A DNA stretch of 21,331 nt from Paraglomus occultum (lineage: Eukaryota; Glomeromycota; Glomeromycetes; Paraglomerales; Paraglomeraceae), in contig CAJVPJ010000588.1 of the NCBI GenBank assembly GCA_910592205.1, forward strand, positions 1-21,331, in the 5' to 3' direction. A program made the translations under genes and the position numbers. Of the stretch, positions 18,661 through 21,331 are shown piece by piece (the stretch's first letter is position 1; the number at the start of each line of letters is the position of its first letter). The notes below the pieces were generated by a model. That model had not been told where the DNA came from. It worked only from the letters and a program-made list of their open reading frames with translations, and did no database searches.

Positions 18661-18920
18661 TTCCACTCTTGTTGACGTTGTATCTTTTGACTTTCAGTCT
18701 TCTTTAATCTGTGTATTGATCGTACATACTTCGCATTCCCGGCGTACTGCAACAAAGCCACATTTGATTATGTGAGTTAAAAATGGCTAGTGTGGCTGAA
18801 AATAATTTTCGTATTAGTATTAGCTATTAGCGGCACAGCTGTGACCCATGGATAAATTTTAGTTGTCATATTAAATATAACAAATGGGGCACACAGCAAC
18901 AAAACCAGCAAAGTGAACAT
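18657..18920 (-). CDS. Possible small secreted protein, two exons (hypothetical)
   Basis: ATG at 18920 opens MFTLLVLLLCAPFVIF, a strong signal-peptide pattern. Unspliced, the frame gives 47 residues to TAA at 18779-18777. A phase-consistent spliced model uses donor GTCACA at 18845 and acceptor TTGCAG at 18747 (99-nt intron). It joins 25 codons to YAGNAKYVRSIHRLKK, then QKIQRQQEWK and TGA at 18657, for 54 residues. The donor is not optimal. The start lies in DNA repeated at about 19270-19370, where the second copy also keeps ATG-TTC-ACT-TTG but not the rest. Could be a real small secreted protein or chance inside a repeat. Confidence 0.3.
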
Positions 18921-18990
18921 TCTGTTTATGTAATAGTAAACTAAAATTGTTAATATAGCTGAAAAATTGGCCAGAGTAAGAGTGACTGAT
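18878..18990. repeat. Direct repeat copy A
   Basis: Shares GCAACAAAACCAGCAAAGTG, AACATT and, further on, TAAAATTG...CCAGAG/GGTGACTGAT blocks with copy B at 19265-19372, in the same orientation and order, about 390 bp apart. Its CAAAACCAG core also matches the ends of the Tc1-like element at 15008-15960. Confidence 0.7.
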
Positions 18991-19144
18991 TTTTTTAGCT
19001 TTGATTAATACTTGTGGCATAGCCATTACTGCATCCAAATTTATTATTACGAATAAATTTTTTGATTTGTATTAATTTGATATTAATATCAAAAATGTAA
19101 ATTGATTGATAAATGTTTCACTGGCAGTTATCATTATATAATAG

Positions 19145-19173
19145 TAATATTAATATATTGTATATTAATATTA
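19145..19173. repeat. AT-only palindrome
   Basis: TAATATTAATATA and its exact inverse separated by TTG. It lies between the two direct repeat copies. AT-only composition makes it weak evidence for function. Confidence 0.8.
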
Positions 19174-19264
19174 ATATAAGCCTATTACTATCTTCTATAT
19201 GAATATGAAACCAAAGAACAGTACCATTAGTATTAGACGTATTTAAAGAAAGCTTAAGAAGTGG

Positions 19265-19372
19265 GTATAATATGGGCATGCTGCAACAAAACCAGACAAA
19301 GTGAACATTTTATAAACGAGAAGCTGATTATGATGTGGTTGTAAAATTGACCAGGGTGACTGATAACGTTAT
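19265..19372. repeat. Direct repeat copy B
   Basis: Second copy of the block at 18878-18990, with small indels between the conserved pieces (GCAACAAAACCAGACAAAGT, then TAAAATTGACCAGGGTGACT). Suggests an old tandem or segmental duplication of transposon-derived sequence. Confidence 0.7.
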
Positions 19373-19373
19373 A

Positions 19374-20357
19374 ATGGTGTTTATTCATAACTTAATTTTA
19401 ATGCTCACTTTATTATACCAGAATGTGATGAATATAAACCATAACATGCCTAATGTAGTAGTAGGATATCCCTATATAAAAAATATAAATATAAAACTAA
19501 TTTACATTAAGTCAACTATGGAACCCAAAAATTACAGCAACATTAGAAGTATTTTAAAAAAGAAACAAAAATAAAAAATTGCTCATCTATTTTTAAGATA
19601 AATGACACCAAAATTCTCTAGATAAAGAAAAAATCACTTACGAAATTTACCAAGAAGAGCAAAAATAATAAACCATAAACGAACATTAACCCAACTTATG
19701 ATAAACCAAGAAAAAAAACGAAAATTAGAAGTGGCAAACAACGTAAAAATAATTTAATTTCTGCGTAAGCATAAATTTATTATTCGATTATCGAATGCGT
19801 GCTCTTTGAAATATAAATAATAGTAAAAGCACCAGAGTGATTGCATGGGAGAAAAATACTCGGACCCAAAGCCATTTGTGAGTATCTCCTATTCTTTGGT
19901 CACTCTAGTGCAAATTTAAATTTCATTATCTTCTTTACTATCGCTATTATTAATTAAGAATATTATCATTATTATCTATTTTTTCATTTTCTTTTCCCCA
20001 TCTGAGTAGTTTACGTTTTCCTCTTTTCTTCGTCAATCCAACGTTGAATTGCCTCAATGGTTTTTTTCCGTGGGGTTATTCGTCGAAGATAAAAATCTTT
20101 TTATTGTTGTGCAGCGATGGCTTTTTGTTTATTGAGCAACTTGTAAATTTCAAGCGCTATTTGGTTAAATAAAAATTTCGGATTTAGCTCGGCTTTTTGT
20201 CAAACAAGTTTTTAAAGTTATTTCACAGTTTCTCGACGCCTGGTAAGTAACTTTATTCGCCAAATGGTTTATTTGATTCATTATTGTTATTGTGCCTTTT
20301 TTTTCAGGCTCGATTAAATTGAACATTTTATTAATTTTTTGATTTATGTCGTGAAGT
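19374..20357. other. AT-rich region without supported genes
   Basis: Very AT-rich; a 79-codon plus-strand frame at 19335-19574 begins at a GTG/ATG-poor context and is rich in Ile/Asn as expected from composition. Contains the fold-back element at 19828-19913. No gene supported. Confidence 0.5.
19828..19913. repeat. Small fold-back (MITE-like) element
   Basis: The left end GCACCAGAGTGATTGC and right end TTTGGTCACTCTAGTGC are imperfect inverted copies, and pairing continues inward (GGGAGAAAAATACTC with GAGTATCTCCT). It is about 86 bp long. The outer motif (CCAGAGTGA) resembles blocks in the direct repeats at 18970 and 19360, so it may derive from a Tc1-type terminus. Confidence 0.55.
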
Positions 20358-20447
20358 TTATTTTTGATGAAGTGTATAATAAAGCATGAAGCCGAGGAGA
20401 ACTCCGATAAGTACTCCACAATAGAATTCGTTGGTGAAAGTGGACAT
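20358..20447 (-). CDS. 29-aa single-pass membrane microprotein candidate
   Basis: ATG at 20447 (context AAAAATGTCC) to TAA at 20360-20358. It begins MSTFTNEFYC, followed by a clear membrane segment GVLIGVLLGFMLYY and a short tail. The plus-one frame overlapping its 3' half stays open to about 20165 and is coiled-coil-like (HDINQKINKMFNLIEPEKK). A single base change would therefore make one larger membrane-anchored protein. Family not recognised; very short, so could be chance. Confidence 0.3.
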   Translation of the reverse strand: MSTFTNEFYCGVLIGVLLGFMLYYTLHQK

Positions 20448-20778
20448 TTTTCAATTTGTTTAAGTCAAAAATGATAAAGTGGCTTTTACGATTGATTTTA
20501 TGATCAATTTAAATTGATGATTGTTAGGTATGAATGATGCTTTTATAGTAATCTCATGCGCTCATAAACGTAGGCTTGATTTGTTAAAAGTCTAGACCAA
20601 AACCGTTTGACTTACCTCTGAATTCTTTCCTTTTGACGATAAACAAAGATTATTTCAAACACATTAAAGCACATCTTGAGCGTCTTTGTTATTATTTATG
20701 AAAGTATAACAATCGCTAATTTAAGCTCGGACGCAACATTTGATTTGGTCCACCTTGTTAATAAAATTAAATCAACTC
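20448..20778. other. Spacer between two divergent small candidate genes
   Basis: Would be a shared promoter region if both candidate genes are real. AT-rich, no recognised element. Confidence 0.35.
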
Positions 20779-21054
20779 ATGTTGTTGTTTATTGATGTCA
20801 CCGGATCGACGAGGAACTTTATTTATGAACATTGCCGTCCACCAGCAAACACAACAGCGACAGCACGTCATCAACCGCGAAAAGTAAACAAAGAAGCAAT
20901 ATACTCGTTAATGAGCTTAATTTCTCGCTATCTACTATATGAAGTGTTTGCTAGAAAATAGAAACCGGAATACCTCCTTCGAAACCCCCTCAATATTGGA
21001 CGCGATTCGGATGACTGGGATAAAGTTACGAAACAATACAAATTGCTGGATTAA
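20779..21054 (+). CDS. Small two-exon gene candidate, unknown function
   Basis: ATG at 20779; exon 1 20779-20883, intron 20884-20961 (78 nt, GTAAAC...AATAG), exon 2 20962-21054 ending in TAA. Phase 0 on both sides gives 65 residues. Exon 1 reads MLLFIDVTGSTRNFIYEHC and a Pro/Thr/Ala linker ending HQPRK. Exon 2 reads KPEYLLRNPLNIGRDSDDWD then KVTKQYKLLD, which looks strongly protein-like. Intron size matches the confirmed genes. A competing frame with ATG at 20795 (MSPDRRGTLFMN) is also open but does not join exon 2 in frame. Family not recognised. Confidence 0.4.
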
Positions 21055-21331
21055 ACAGAAACGTAGAGGTGAGTTCTTCATCGTCCAAGCAAAGCCATAT
21101 AAATAATGACGTCCTAATATTAACAGTATAACGGTATCGCGAAGAGTTATTAATATTGGAAACTAATCAGAAATAATTGTAATATTCATTTTAAATTGAG
21201 ACTCTTTGGTTACAGAAAATTTCTCTAATTTCATTCTGTCATGAAAAATTCGCCATTACCAGATTATAGCCTTAATTTATAACGTACCATTTGAGTTGGT
21301 ATAAATAAATCTTCACCTCATGCCTTCCGAA
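21055..21331. other. Right window edge, nothing recognised
   Basis: AT-rich DNA after the small two-exon candidate; presumably its 3' side. No further gene or repeat seen. Confidence 0.4.

Noticed and set aside
1-21331. CRISPR arrays, prokaryotic operons, Shine-Dalgarno sites, rRNA genes
   Set aside because: None seen; introns and gene families show that this is eukaryotic nuclear DNA, so bacterial signals are not expected.

Overview
The window looks like nuclear DNA of a filamentous fungus, most likely an early-diverging lineage (Mucoromycota or Glomeromycotina type). The reasons are short GT-AG introns (mostly 70-131 nt, with one of 389 nt), AT-rich intergenic DNA, a fungal Zn2Cys6 regulator with a PAS-like region, a gene resembling a fungal respiratory complex I accessory subunit, and several decayed Tc1/mariner copies. 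The lineage is an inference and I cannot name a species.

Layout. Positions 1-492 hold the 5' part of a cytochrome b5 gene (minus strand), whose last exon lies beyond the window edge. A 78-bp inverted repeat (1-78 and 1613-1690) brackets it, with one arm inside its second intron. Positions 1823-5026 carry a complete nine-exon gene for translation initiation factor eIF3 subunit c (minus, 837 aa). Positions 5605-6416 carry a five-exon gene for a probable complex I 21-kDa-type accessory subunit (minus, 163 aa). A 2.7-kb AT-rich interval follows with an (AAT)n microsatellite and a strong hairpin. Positions 9142-11504 carry a two-exon Zn2Cys6/PAS/poly-Gln transcription factor of the AcuK/Ert1/Rds2 type (minus, 657 aa).

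From 11.5 kb to the right end there is no confidently named intact gene. The region holds simple repeats, two Tc1/mariner pseudogene fragments (15160-15800 and about 16905-17150), short direct repeats, a small fold-back element, and several short coding-like blocks. These include two signal-peptide frames each broken by one in-frame stop (13420-13659 plus, 14079-14336 minus), a possible spliced small secreted protein (18657-18920 minus), a splice-consistent 119-aa gene model (17812-18290 minus) whose first exon resembles a retroelement integrase core, a presequence-like frame and a C-terminal exon on either side of a transposon fragment (16497-17544 minus), and a divergent pair of very small candidate genes near 20.4-21.1 kb.

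The well-supported genes are housekeeping ones: translation initiation, respiration or electron transfer, and a regulator of the family that controls carbon metabolism. All lie on the minus strand but are separately transcribed, with no operon logic. The right half looks like a transposon-rich accessory zone where small, lineage-specific and partly decayed genes sit.
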